From assembly GCA_003565775.1 (NCBI GenBank), contig PXAT01000135.1, positions 1 through 34,565 on the forward strand: a stretch of 34,565 nucleotides of DNA, read 5' to 3'. Below are positions 1-9,422 of this stretch, one piece after another. The notes under the pieces are model-generated. The model saw only the letters and a program-made list of their open reading frames with translations. It did no database searches and was not told the origin of the DNA. The stretch is from Ectothiorhodospiraceae bacterium. GTDB taxonomy: Bacteria; Pseudomonadota; Gammaproteobacteria; Nitrococcales; Aquisalimonadaceae. Numbering within the stretch: the first letter of the stretch is position 1; the number at the start of each line of letters is the position of its first letter. The translations under genes were made by a program, and so were the position numbers.

Positions 1-92
1 CGGAGGGACGTCGGCCGCAGGGACGCGGCCGATGAGCGTCCATGGATGGACTCGCAGCGGTCCCGGAGAGGGAATGCCTGACCCCGGCGAAG
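1..92 (+). repeat. Structured repeat, copy 1 (cut by window start)
   Basis: Two adjacent hairpins are visible. The first has stem GGCCGC (13-18) and GCGGCC (25-30) around the hexaloop AGGGAC. The second has stem GTCC (38-41) and GGAC (48-51) around the hexaloop ATGGAT. They are followed by a 36-base tract (53-88) that recurs at 1597-1632 with 31 of 36 matches. The same two-hairpin layout is found at 7351-7446. The left arm of the outer stem would lie before base 1. Both loops carry GGA in the form ANGGAY. Confidence 0.6.
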
Positions 93-155
93 GCACCACT
101 CGGTGAGGTTTGCACTCGAACCGAAGGGCCCAAAGATAAATCATCGTTTTCTTAA

Positions 156-425
156 GGAAACGCTGACGTATTCGCACGCCTGCGTTGGAGTCCGCATTTT
201 TCCCGAGGCAAGGCGCGCGGCGCAGCGCCGCAGTCATTCTGCGGTCAAGCAGCGCAACGCCGCAGTCGGGGAAAATGCGGCCCAACCCGAAGGGCCCGGC
301 CGGTTTTGGCCCCTGGCGGCGTTGCGTCACCGGCCCGGTAGCTACGGCTACCGAACCGGTACCGCGCCTTGCCAGATGACCAAAACCGGTCTCGGGCGCA
401 GACGCGGGAATACGTCAGCGTTTCC
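156..425. mobile_element. 270-bp inverted-repeat (MITE-like) element, copy A
   Basis: The element has perfect 18-bp terminal inverted repeats, GGAAACGCTGACGTATTC at 156-173 and its complement at 408-425. TTAA flanks both sides (152-155 and 426-429) and fits a 4-bp target duplication, although TTAA is itself palindromic. Two long hairpins fill the interior, 194-278 and 300-389. The second ends in the stem GGTAGC/GCTACC (337-352) with a TACG loop, which as RNA would be a stable cUACGg tetraloop. The element is about 90% alike, by eye, to 27461-27729. It encodes no credible protein, so any movement would need a transposase from elsewhere. The reading frames crossing it are not genes. Confidence 0.7.
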
Positions 426-516
426 TTAAGAGCTCTGCCGGTCGAACCCGAGGGAAAACCCGCCTCGTCCATGGCACCGCGTCCTCCGTTCTCAGTCGCC
501 GAACCCCGGCAACCCT

Positions 517-522
517 TAAAAT
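517..522 (+). promoter_or_regulatory. Possible -10 of hemF promoter
   Basis: TAAAAT lies 80 bases before the hemF start, just outside element A. No convincing -35 sits 16-18 bases upstream, so this is only a candidate. Confidence 0.25.
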
Positions 523-602
523 AACGAACTGATGGCGCTTTGCGTCGGAGCGCCCTTCGGGACATCCTTGCCGCTCACAGGTCAACCAGAGGAATCCACA
601 GA

Positions 603-1520
603 ATGAGCCGTCCCGACCCGTCCGCCGTCCGTCAGTACCTGCTGGAGCTCCAGGACCGTATCTGTGCCGAACTGGAAGAGGACGACGGCGAGGCCCGGTT
701 CGGTGAAGAGCTCTGGGATCGCGAGGAAGGTGGTGGTGGGCGCTCGCGGATTCTGCGCGACGGGCCGGTGCTGGAGCAGGGCGGCGTCGGCTTCTCGCAT
801 GTTCATGGCAGCGAACTGCCGCCGGCCGCCACTGCGCAACGCCCGGAACTCTCCGGGCGCGGCTGGCAGGCCATGGGCGTGTCGCTGGTGATTCATCCGC
901 GTAATCCGCACGCGCCGACGGCGCACGCCAATATCCGTTTCTTTCTCGCGGACAAGCCCGGCGAGGATGCGGTCTGGTGGTTCGGTGGCGGCTTCGATCT
1001 GACGCCCTATTACGGCTATGACGAGGATGCGGTGCACTGGCACCGGCAGGCACGAGCCGCCTGCAACCCCTTTGGCGACGAGGTCTATCCGCGCTACAAG
1101 GCCTGGTGCGACGAGTACTTCCACATGCCTCATCGCAACGAGCAGCGCGGCGTCGGCGGCCTGTTCTTCGACGATCTGAACGAGTGGGGCTTCGAGCGCA
1201 GTTTCGCCTTCATGCGCTCGGTGGGTGATCACTTCCTGCCGGCTTACCGACCGATCCTGCAGCGCCGTCACGCCCTGCCGTACGGCGACCGCGAGCGCGA
1301 CTTCCAGCTCTATCGGCGTGGCCGCTACGTGGAATTCAACCTGCTGTGGGATCGGGGCACCAAGTTCGGTATCCAGTCCGGCGGTCGCACCGAATCGATT
1401 CTGATGTCTCTCCCGCCACTCGCGCGCTGGGAATACGGCTGGACACCGGAGCCCGGCAGCGAAGAGGCGCGGCTTTACAGCCGCTTCCTGCAGCCGCGCG
1501 ACTGGCTTGCCGAAAGTTGA
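603..1520 (+). CDS. hemF: Oxygen-dependent coproporphyrinogen III oxidase
   Basis: This cytosolic enzyme of heme synthesis decarboxylates two propionates of coproporphyrinogen III to give protoporphyrinogen IX, using O2. The 305-residue product matches the usual length of about 300. Family hallmarks are visible: [14 protein letters not shown], the [19 protein letters not shown] block at about residues 125-143, GGLFFDDL, and a C-terminal [20 protein letters not shown] block near residue 242. The start at 603 is chosen because AGAGGA (588-593) stands at ribosome-binding distance and the protein aligns from MSRPDP. An in-frame start at 540 would add 21 residues without family resemblance. The gene stands alone, with element A upstream. 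The other heme genes here (hemCDXY) lie 18 kb away on the other strand. Confidence 0.96.
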   Translation: MSRPDPSAVRQYLLELQDRICAELEEDDGEARFGEELWDREEGGGGRSRILRDGPVLEQGGVGFSHVHGSELPPAATAQRPELSGRGWQAMGVSLVIHPRNPHAPTAHANIRFFLADKPGEDAVWWFGGGFDLTPYYGYDEDAVHWHRQARAACNPFGDEVYPRYKAWCDEYFHMPHRNEQRGVGGLFFDDLNEWGFERSFAFMRSVGDHFLPAYRPILQRRHALPYGDRERDFQLYRRGRYVEFNLLWDRGTKFGIQSGGRTESILMSLPPLARWEYGWTPEPGSEEARLYSRFLQPRDWLAES

Positions 1521-1557
1521 GTCCGACTGCCGCGAACATTCCCCGATTAAGATCGAC

Positions 1558-1573
1558 CCCGTTTTGCAACGGG
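1558..1573 (+). terminator. Hairpin after hemF
   Basis: CCCGTT (1558-1563) and AACGGG (1568-1573) form a 6-bp stem around TTGC, 38 bases after the hemF stop. There is no following T run, so intrinsic termination is uncertain. A second small hairpin, ATCC-TTCG-GGAT (1579-1590), follows directly and would make a cUUCGg tetraloop in RNA. Confidence 0.4.
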
Positions 1574-1574
1574 C

Positions 1575-1635
1575 CCGGATCCTTCGGGATGGGTTTACGG
1601 CGGTCCCGCAGAGGGAATGCCTTACCCCGGCCCGA
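1575..1635 (+). repeat. Structured repeat, partial copy 2
   Basis: Bases 1597-1632 match 53-88 at 31 of 36 positions, with CAGAGGGAATGCC as the most conserved part. Upstream, the GGAT and TTTACGGCGGTCCC words line up with GGAT and TTCACGGCGTGTCCC at 7408-7429. Only the right half of the element seems to remain; the first hairpin is missing. The rest of the 282-base hemF-DUF502 gap shows nothing I recognise except a possible TAGACT -10 at 1755-1760. Confidence 0.45.
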
Positions 1636-1802
1636 ACTGCGATGCCGGGTTCGGGCGGGCGCCGAAGCCACGTTACCCGGAGACGCCACCCACTCGGCCT
1701 TGAGAAGCCGCAAACACGCGCCCGCAATCGCATCGGCCTGCCATCTGATCCGTGTAGACTCTGGCGCTGAATCATTTACGACTTGGCCCGGGGAACCCGT
1801 TC

Positions 1803-2444
1803 ATGGACAAGACCGCAATGCGCGTTGTCGGCACCACCTTTCTGAAAGGGCTGGCAGCCGTCCTGCCCATCATCGTCACCATCTACCTGATCATCTGGCT
1901 GGCTAGCCTGCTGGAGTCGGTGATCGGCGGCATGGTCAGCTGGATATTTCCGTTCTACTTCCCCGGCCTCGGTCTGCTGATCGCGATCGGTGGCATCTTT
2001 GTCGTCGGCGTGCTGCTCAACGCCTGGCTGGTGCGGGCCGTGTTCGAACTCGGCGAGCGCATCATGCATCGCATCCCGCTGGTGAAGACCGTCTACGGCG
2101 CGGTGCAGGACCTGATGAGCTTCTTCTCCCGCGACTCCGACAACGCCGCCAGCCAGGTGGTCATGGTGCATGTCGACATCGCCGGCGTGCCGGCGCGGAT
2201 CATCGGCGTCGTCACCCGGGAGGATTTCGAGGGGCTGCCGGAGGGCCTCGGCCTGCCGGATCATATCGCCGTCTATCTGCCGATGAGCTATCAGATCGGC
2301 GGTTACACCGTGGTTCTGCCACGGGACAAGGTGACGCCGGTGGACATGAGTATCGACCAGGCCATGCGTTATGCGGTCACCGCCGGCATGTCGGTAACAC
2401 CGGCAGGTGGTCCGCGAATTCATTCCGCCGGGGAACAAACCTAG
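1803..2444 (+). CDS. DUF502 family membrane protein
   Basis: This 213-residue inner-membrane protein has two predicted transmembrane helices, at about residues 15-38 and 54-78. A soluble C-terminal part follows, containing the DUF502 signatures RIPLVKTVYGAVQDL and LPMSYQIGGYTVVLPRDKV. The family is widespread in proteobacteria and also occurs in plants (the COV/LCV proteins). Its biochemical role is not established, and nothing in the sequence suggests an active site. It starts at the first ATG of the frame. The gene lies between hemF and aceE with gaps of 282 and 267 bases, so it is probably transcribed alone. The family call is confident; the function is unknown. Confidence 0.88.
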   Translation: MDKTAMRVVGTTFLKGLAAVLPIIVTIYLIIWLASLLESVIGGMVSWIFPFYFPGLGLLIAIGGIFVVGVLLNAWLVRAVFELGERIMHRIPLVKTVYGAVQDLMSFFSRDSDNAASQVVMVHVDIAGVPARIIGVVTREDFEGLPEGLGLPDHIAVYLPMSYQIGGYTVVLPRDKVTPVDMSIDQAMRYAVTAGMSVTPAGGPRIHSAGEQT

Positions 2445-2556
2445 TTCCGCGGCGAGTCCGTCGCCGTCTGGTAAACCTGCGGCCACACACCTACCATGAA
2501 AATGCGGTTACCGGACGCCGATCCGGGAACACGCCATGACAAGAATTGGAGGGGGT

Positions 2557-2581
2557 GGTGACCCGGTTGCGACCGGTCACC
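2557..2581. promoter_or_regulatory. Inverted repeat upstream of aceE
   Basis: GGTGACCCGGT and ACCGGTCACC form near-perfect arms around a short TGCG centre, 131 bases before the aceE start. This could be an operator for a pdh regulator or a leader hairpin. No regulator gene such as pdhR is adjacent. The rest of the 267-base gap shows nothing else recognisable. Confidence 0.35.
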
Positions 2582-2711
2582 GGCCTCGAAGCCACTGCGG
2601 CACCCCGACGATCCAGGATCCGGCCCACAAGGCCGCCTGCCCGGGGGCATCTGCACTCGATGATGCTCCCCTGATTTCCCGGTTGCCGCAGACAACCCAA
2701 GAGGTGAGGCA

Positions 2712-5372
<2,661 letters not shown>

Positions 5373-5398
5373 CCGATCCCATCCGAGAAGACGCGGTT

Positions 5399-5414
5399 GC
5401 CCGCCAGAGCGGGC
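5399..5414 (+). other. Hairpin in the aceE-aceF gap
   Basis: GCCCGC (5399-5404), a CAGA loop and GCGGGC (5409-5414) form a 6-bp GC stem. A wider GTTGC (5396-5400)/GCAAC (5426-5430) pairing could enclose it. There is no T tract. It may act as an mRNA processing or stability element inside the operon rather than a terminator. Confidence 0.35.
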
Positions 5415-5448
5415 GCGGCATCCGCGCAACTGACAAGGAACACGCGTC

Positions 5449-7125
5449 ATGGCGACGAAAACCATCAAGGTTCCGGACATCGGTGACTTCGACGAGGTGG
5501 ATGTCATTGAGGTCCTGGTGTCCGAAGGCGACAGCATCGAGGCAGAACAGAGCCTGATCACGCTGGAATCCGACAAGGCCACCATGGAAGTGCCGGCCAG
5601 CGAGTCGGGCAAGGTCGGCAAACTGCTGGTCAAGGTCGGCGACAAGGTCGCCGAAGGCATGGATATCCTGGAACTGGAAACCGGCGACAGCGAAGACGCC
5701 GGCGAAGCGCCCCGGGAGCCGGCCCCCGACGCGAACGCCGCCGAAGACAAGCCGGCGCCTGCCCCGGAACCGGCCGAGACCGGTGGTGGCAGTCAGACGG
5801 TCAAGGTGCCCGATATCGGCGACTTCGACGAGGTCGACGTGATCGAGGTGCTGGTGGCCGAGGGCGACCAGGTCGAGGCCGAACAGAGTCTGATCACGCT
5901 GGAATCCGACAAGGCGACGATGGAAGTCCCGGCGCCTGCAGCCGGCACCGTGCAGGCGCTGCATATCAAGGTCGGTGACAAGGTCGCCGAGGGCACCGCG
6001 ATTCTCGAACTGACGGGCGCTGCAGGTGGCGCGAAAAAAACGGCACCCGAGAAACCCGCATCAGGCGAAGAACCCGCGCCGGCCAAAGCCGACGACGCCG
6101 GTTCGGACAAGGCAGCGGACAAGCCCCGCGATCATCAGCTCTACCAGCTCGAAGCCGACCCCGGCCCGGTACCGGTGCAGGCGATCGACAGCGAAGGACA
6201 TCGCCTGGCGCATGCCTCGCCGGGCGTCCGTCGCTACGCCCGCGAGCTGGGCGTCGACCTGTCGGGGCTGAAGGGCACCGGGCGCAAGGGCCGCATCGTC
6301 AAGGAAGACGTGCAGCAGTTCGTCAAGCAGGCCGTGAAACAGGCCGGTAGCGGCGCCGCCGCAGCCGCGCCGGCGGCTGGTGGCGGCATGGGCATCCCGC
6401 CGATCCCGGAGGTGGACTTCAGCAAGTTCGGGGAGACGGAGGAAAAACCGCTCTCGCGGATCAAGCAGAAGTCCGGGCCGCATCTCCATCGCAGCTGGCT
6501 CAACGTGCCGCATGTCACCCAGTTCGAGGAGGCGGACATCACGGCACTGGAAGACTTCCGCAAGGCCGAAAAGGCCGCGGCGGAGAAGGCCGGCGTCAAA
6601 CTCACGCCGCTGGCCTTTCTGGTCAAGGCGGCGGCGGCGGCGCTGGTCGAGTTCCCGGATTTCAACAGCAGCCTGAAACCGGACGGCAGCGCCCTGATCC
6701 TGAAGCGCTACATCAATGTCGGGGTGGCCGTGGACACGCCGAACGGCCTGGTCGTGCCGGTGGTCAAGGATGCCCATCAGAAGGGCGTCTACGCCATTGC
6801 CCGCGACCTGGGTGAGATCAGCAGCAAGGCCCGCGACGGCAAACTCGGACCGGGTGACATGCAGGGCGGCACCTTCAGCATCTCCAGCCTCGGCGGCATC
6901 GGCGGCACGGCCTTCACGCCCATCGTCAATGCGCCAGAAGTGGCAATCCTTGGCGTTTCACGCTCGGAGATGAAGCCCAAATGGAACGGCTCTGAGTTCG
7001 AACCACGGCTGATGCTGCCGCTGTCCCTGTCCTACGATCATAGGGTCATCGACGGCGCTGCGGCAGCACGGTTCACGACGTATCTGAGCGGTCTGCTGGC
7101 TGATTTACGCCGGCTGGTTCTTTGA
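5449..7125 (+). CDS. aceF: Pyruvate dehydrogenase E2, dihydrolipoyl acetyltransferase
   Basis: E2 is the core of the PDH complex and transfers acetyl from lipoamide to CoA. The 558 residues comprise two lipoyl domains (about 1-75 and 118-195), each with the lipoylation motif ESDKATMEVPA. An Ala/Pro/Glu-rich linker follows each lipoyl domain. Next comes a peripheral subunit-binding domain (about 254-290, HASPGVRRYARELGVDLSGL). The catalytic domain begins near residue 330 and ends with the active-site motif H531-RVI-D535-G. E. coli E2 has three lipoyl domains; here a third sits on LpdA. The ATG at 5449 follows an AGGAA ribosome-binding site. Codons in the two lipoyl domains are strikingly alike. 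Confidence 0.96.
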   Translation: MATKTIKVPDIGDFDEVDVIEVLVSEGDSIEAEQSLITLESDKATMEVPASESGKVGKLLVKVGDKVAEGMDILELETGDSEDAGEAPREPAPDANAAEDKPAPAPEPAETGGGSQTVKVPDIGDFDEVDVIEVLVAEGDQVEAEQSLITLESDKATMEVPAPAAGTVQALHIKVGDKVAEGTAILELTGAAGGAKKTAPEKPASGEEPAPAKADDAGSDKAADKPRDHQLYQLEADPGPVPVQAIDSEGHRLAHASPGVRRYARELGVDLSGLKGTGRKGRIVKEDVQQFVKQAVKQAGSGAAAAAPAAGGGMGIPPIPEVDFSKFGETEEKPLSRIKQKSGPHLHRSWLNVPHVTQFEEADITALEDFRKAEKAAAEKAGVKLTPLAFLVKAAAAALVEFPDFNSSLKPDGSALILKRYINVGVAVDTPNGLVVPVVKDAHQKGVYAIARDLGEISSKARDGKLGPGDMQGGTFSISSLGGIGGTAFTPIVNAPEVAILGVSRSEMKPKWNGSEFEPRLMLPLSLSYDHRVIDGAAAARFTTYLSGLLADLRRLVL

Positions 7126-7350
7126 GGAGGAGACAACCTTGAGGCCGGCCGGGGAGCCTGTTCGCCACCTGCTGAAAGCGTGGTGCGGACCTGAGACGCC
7201 AGGAGCAATGTACCGATCTCGCTTGTTCGACGCTGGCGTGATCGGATCACGAACGAAGACTTTGCCGGGAGCCACTGCGATTCGGCACTGCCGTAACAGG
7301 TTTCCTGGAAGCCACCCGGAAAACGAGCGCTGATCAGCCGGAATCAGGGT

Positions 7351-7446
7351 GTCGGATCTGTCGCTCCGGGACTGTCGGCGGCACGGATGCCGCCGCCAAG
7401 CCTGCAAGGATGCATTCACGGCGTGTCCCGGGGCGACAGATGCGGC
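7351..7446 (+). repeat. Structured repeat, full copy 3 with two ANGGAY hairpins
   Basis: Outer arms 7351-7372 and 7425-7446 are complementary at 19 of 22 positions. Inside are hairpin GGCGGC-ACGGAT-GCCGCC (7377-7394) and hairpin TGC-AAGGAT-GCA (7403-7414). Both hexaloops carry the GGA core in the form ANGGAY. It lies in the untranslated gap between aceF and lpdA, on the coding strand. The second loop with its flanks reads CAAGGATG, which matches the core of the published CsrA consensus (CARGGAUG). The rest of the 402-base gap holds no gene I can support. Confidence 0.65.
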
Positions 7447-7527
7447 AACCGGATGGCTCGAAGCCACAAACGTCGGAAAAGTCATCCGTCCGCTTCCATG
7501 CGAGGCGCTGGACACAGGAAACAGATC

Positions 7528-9291
7528 ATGGCGAAGACCACTATCAAGGTACCGGACATCGGCGATTTCGATGCGGTGGAGGTGATCGAGGTGCTGGTCG
7601 CCGAGGGCGACCGGGTGGAAAAGGAACAGAGCCTGATCACGCTGGAATCCGACAAGGCCACCATGGAGGTTCCGGCCGATGCGGCGGGCACGGTCGGCAA
7701 GCTGCTGGTCAAGGTGGGCGACAAGGTCGCCGAGGGCACGCCAATCCTGGATATCGAAGCGGCCGCCGATGATGGCGACACCGCCGAGACCACCGGCGAA
7801 AAGCCGGCGCCCGAGAGCAAGCCTGCGGAAGCGGCGAAACCTGCCGAGAAACCCGCTCCGGCAGCGGCCAGCGACGCGCCGAGCGATGCCGAGTGTGACG
7901 TGCTGGTCATCGGTGCCGGGCCCGGCGGTTATACCGCCGCCTTCCGCGCCGCCGATCTGGGCCTGAGGGTCATCCTGGTGGAGCGCTATGCCGCCCTCGG
8001 CGGCGTCTGCCTGAACGTCGGCTGTATTCCGTCCAAGGCCCTGCTGCACGTCGGTCACATCATCGATACCGCGGCCCAGTTCAAGGACCACGGCATCATT
8101 TTCGGCAAGCCGAAGATCGAGCTGGACAAGCTCCGTTCCTGGAAGGATTCGGTGATCGGCAAGCTCACCGGCGGTCTCGCCGGCATGGCGAAAAAACGCA
8201 AGGTCGAGACCGTTACCGGCAAGGCCCGTTTCACCGGCAGTCATGCGGTCACCGTTAAAGGCGACGACGGCGAACGCGAGATCAGGTTCCGACACGCCAT
8301 CATCGCCGCCGGCTCGCGCGTCGTGGTGCCGCCGGGCATGGATCTGGACGATCCGCGGGTCATGGATTCCACCGGCGCACTCCAGCTCGAGGAGATCCCG
8401 AAGCGCCTGCTGGTCATCGGTGGCGGCATCATCGGCCTGGAGATGGCCACCGTCTACGAGGCCCTGGGCTCGAAGATCACCGTGGTCGAGATGCTGGACC
8501 GGATCATGCCCGGCGCCGACAAGGATCTTATCCGGCCCTACGAAAAGCGTATCCGCAGCCGCTATGAAAACATCTTCCTGAAAACCAGGGTCACCGGCAT
8601 GGAAGCCCAGAAAAAGGGCATCAAGGTGACCTTCGAAGGCGACGACGTGCCGGAGTCGGATACCTTCGACCGGGTGCTGCTGTCGGTCGGGCGCCGCCCC
8701 AATGGCGACCAGCTGGAGGTCGAGGCGGCCGGACTGGAACACGAGCGCGGCTTCATCCGCGTGGACGAACAGATGCGCAGCGTGGTGCCGCACATCTTCG
8801 CGATTGGCGATATCGTCGGCCAGCCGATGCTGGCGCACAAGGCGTCGCACGAGGGCAAGGTCGCCGCCGAGGTCATTGCCGGCGAGAAGAGTGCCTTCGA
8901 CGCTCGCGTCATCCCGTCCGTGGCCTACACCGATCCCGAAGTCGCCTGGGTCGGGGTCACCGAGGAACAAGCCAGGGACGAGGGCATCGCCGTGGAGAAG
9001 GGGGTGTTTCCCTGGGCCGCCAGCGGCCGGGCGCTGGCCATGGGCCGCGACGAGGGCATGACCAAGCTGCTGTTCAGCAAGGAAACCGGGCGGATCATCG
9101 GTGGCGCCGTGCTGGGACCGAATGCCGGCGACGTCATCGGCGAGATCTGCCTGGCCATCGAGATGGGTGCCGAGGCCGCCGACATCGGCCTGACCGTGCA
9201 TCCGCACCCGACCCTGATCGAGACCGTCGGCATGGCCGCCGAAGCCGCCGAGGGCACGATCACCGACCTTTACATGCCGAAGAAGAAGTGA
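7528..9291 (+). CDS. lpdA: Dihydrolipoyl dehydrogenase (E3) with N-terminal lipoyl domain
   Basis: E3 reoxidises dihydrolipoamide using FAD and NAD+. The 587-residue protein starts with a lipoyl domain (about 1-78, with ESDKATMEVPA) and an Ala/Pro/Glu linker. The FAD-binding motif VIGAGPGGYTAAFRA begins near residue 126. The redox-active pair is C161/C166 in GGVCLNVGCIPSKA. The second nucleotide-binding motif is VIGGGIIGLEMA, and the C-terminal catalytic motif is HPHPTLIE near residue 558. The start at 7528 is chosen because the lipoyl domain begins MAKTTIKVPDIGDFD, with AGGAA upstream; an in-frame start at 7387 lies inside the repeat. A lipoyl-E3 fusion next to aceEF is known in several proteobacteria. 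Confidence 0.95.
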   Translation: MAKTTIKVPDIGDFDAVEVIEVLVAEGDRVEKEQSLITLESDKATMEVPADAAGTVGKLLVKVGDKVAEGTPILDIEAAADDGDTAETTGEKPAPESKPAEAAKPAEKPAPAAASDAPSDAECDVLVIGAGPGGYTAAFRAADLGLRVILVERYAALGGVCLNVGCIPSKALLHVGHIIDTAAQFKDHGIIFGKPKIELDKLRSWKDSVIGKLTGGLAGMAKKRKVETVTGKARFTGSHAVTVKGDDGEREIRFRHAIIAAGSRVVVPPGMDLDDPRVMDSTGALQLEEIPKRLLVIGGGIIGLEMATVYEALGSKITVVEMLDRIMPGADKDLIRPYEKRIRSRYENIFLKTRVTGMEAQKKGIKVTFEGDDVPESDTFDRVLLSVGRRPNGDQLEVEAAGLEHERGFIRVDEQMRSVVPHIFAIGDIVGQPMLAHKASHEGKVAAEVIAGEKSAFDARVIPSVAYTDPEVAWVGVTEEQARDEGIAVEKGVFPWAASGRALAMGRDEGMTKLLFSKETGRIIGGAVLGPNAGDVIGEICLAIEMGAEAADIGLTVHPHPTLIETVGMAAEAAEGTITDLYMPKKK

Positions 9292-9299
9292 CGGGATGG

Positions 9300-9415
9300 T
9301 TCAAAGTTGCAAGTTCAAGGGTCAAAGTGGCGCTCCTGAGGCTACGACCAGACGAATGCCGACGGCTCGCCCCGAGCGTGTCGCGTTGACCTTTAAACCT
9401 TAAACTTTCAACGAA
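9300..9415. repeat. Inverted short-word repeat (TTCAAAG/AAGGTCAA words)
   Basis: The left arm (about 9300-9328: GGTTCAAAGTT..., ending GGGTCAA) is complementary, with some mismatches, to the right arm (about 9386-9415: TTGACC..., ending CTTTCAACGAACC). The words resemble those in the argH downstream array at 27431-27455. It fills most of the 131-base gap before the KASIII-like gene and could form a long imperfect hairpin. Confidence 0.5.
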
Positions 9416-9422
9416 CCGACTC

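Noticed and set aside
103-565. Open frames of about 106-108 codons on both strands over 103-565
   Set aside because: They run through the inverted-repeat element and recur in the same form over 27442-27717, so they reflect repeat sequence rather than protein selection.
540-602. Upstream in-frame start for hemF
   Set aside because: The extra 21 residues do not resemble HemF, and a good ribosome-binding site precedes 603.
1755-1760. TAGACT as a DUF502 promoter -10
   Set aside because: There is no recognisable -35 and the hexamer is only a moderate match, so it is not listed as a feature.
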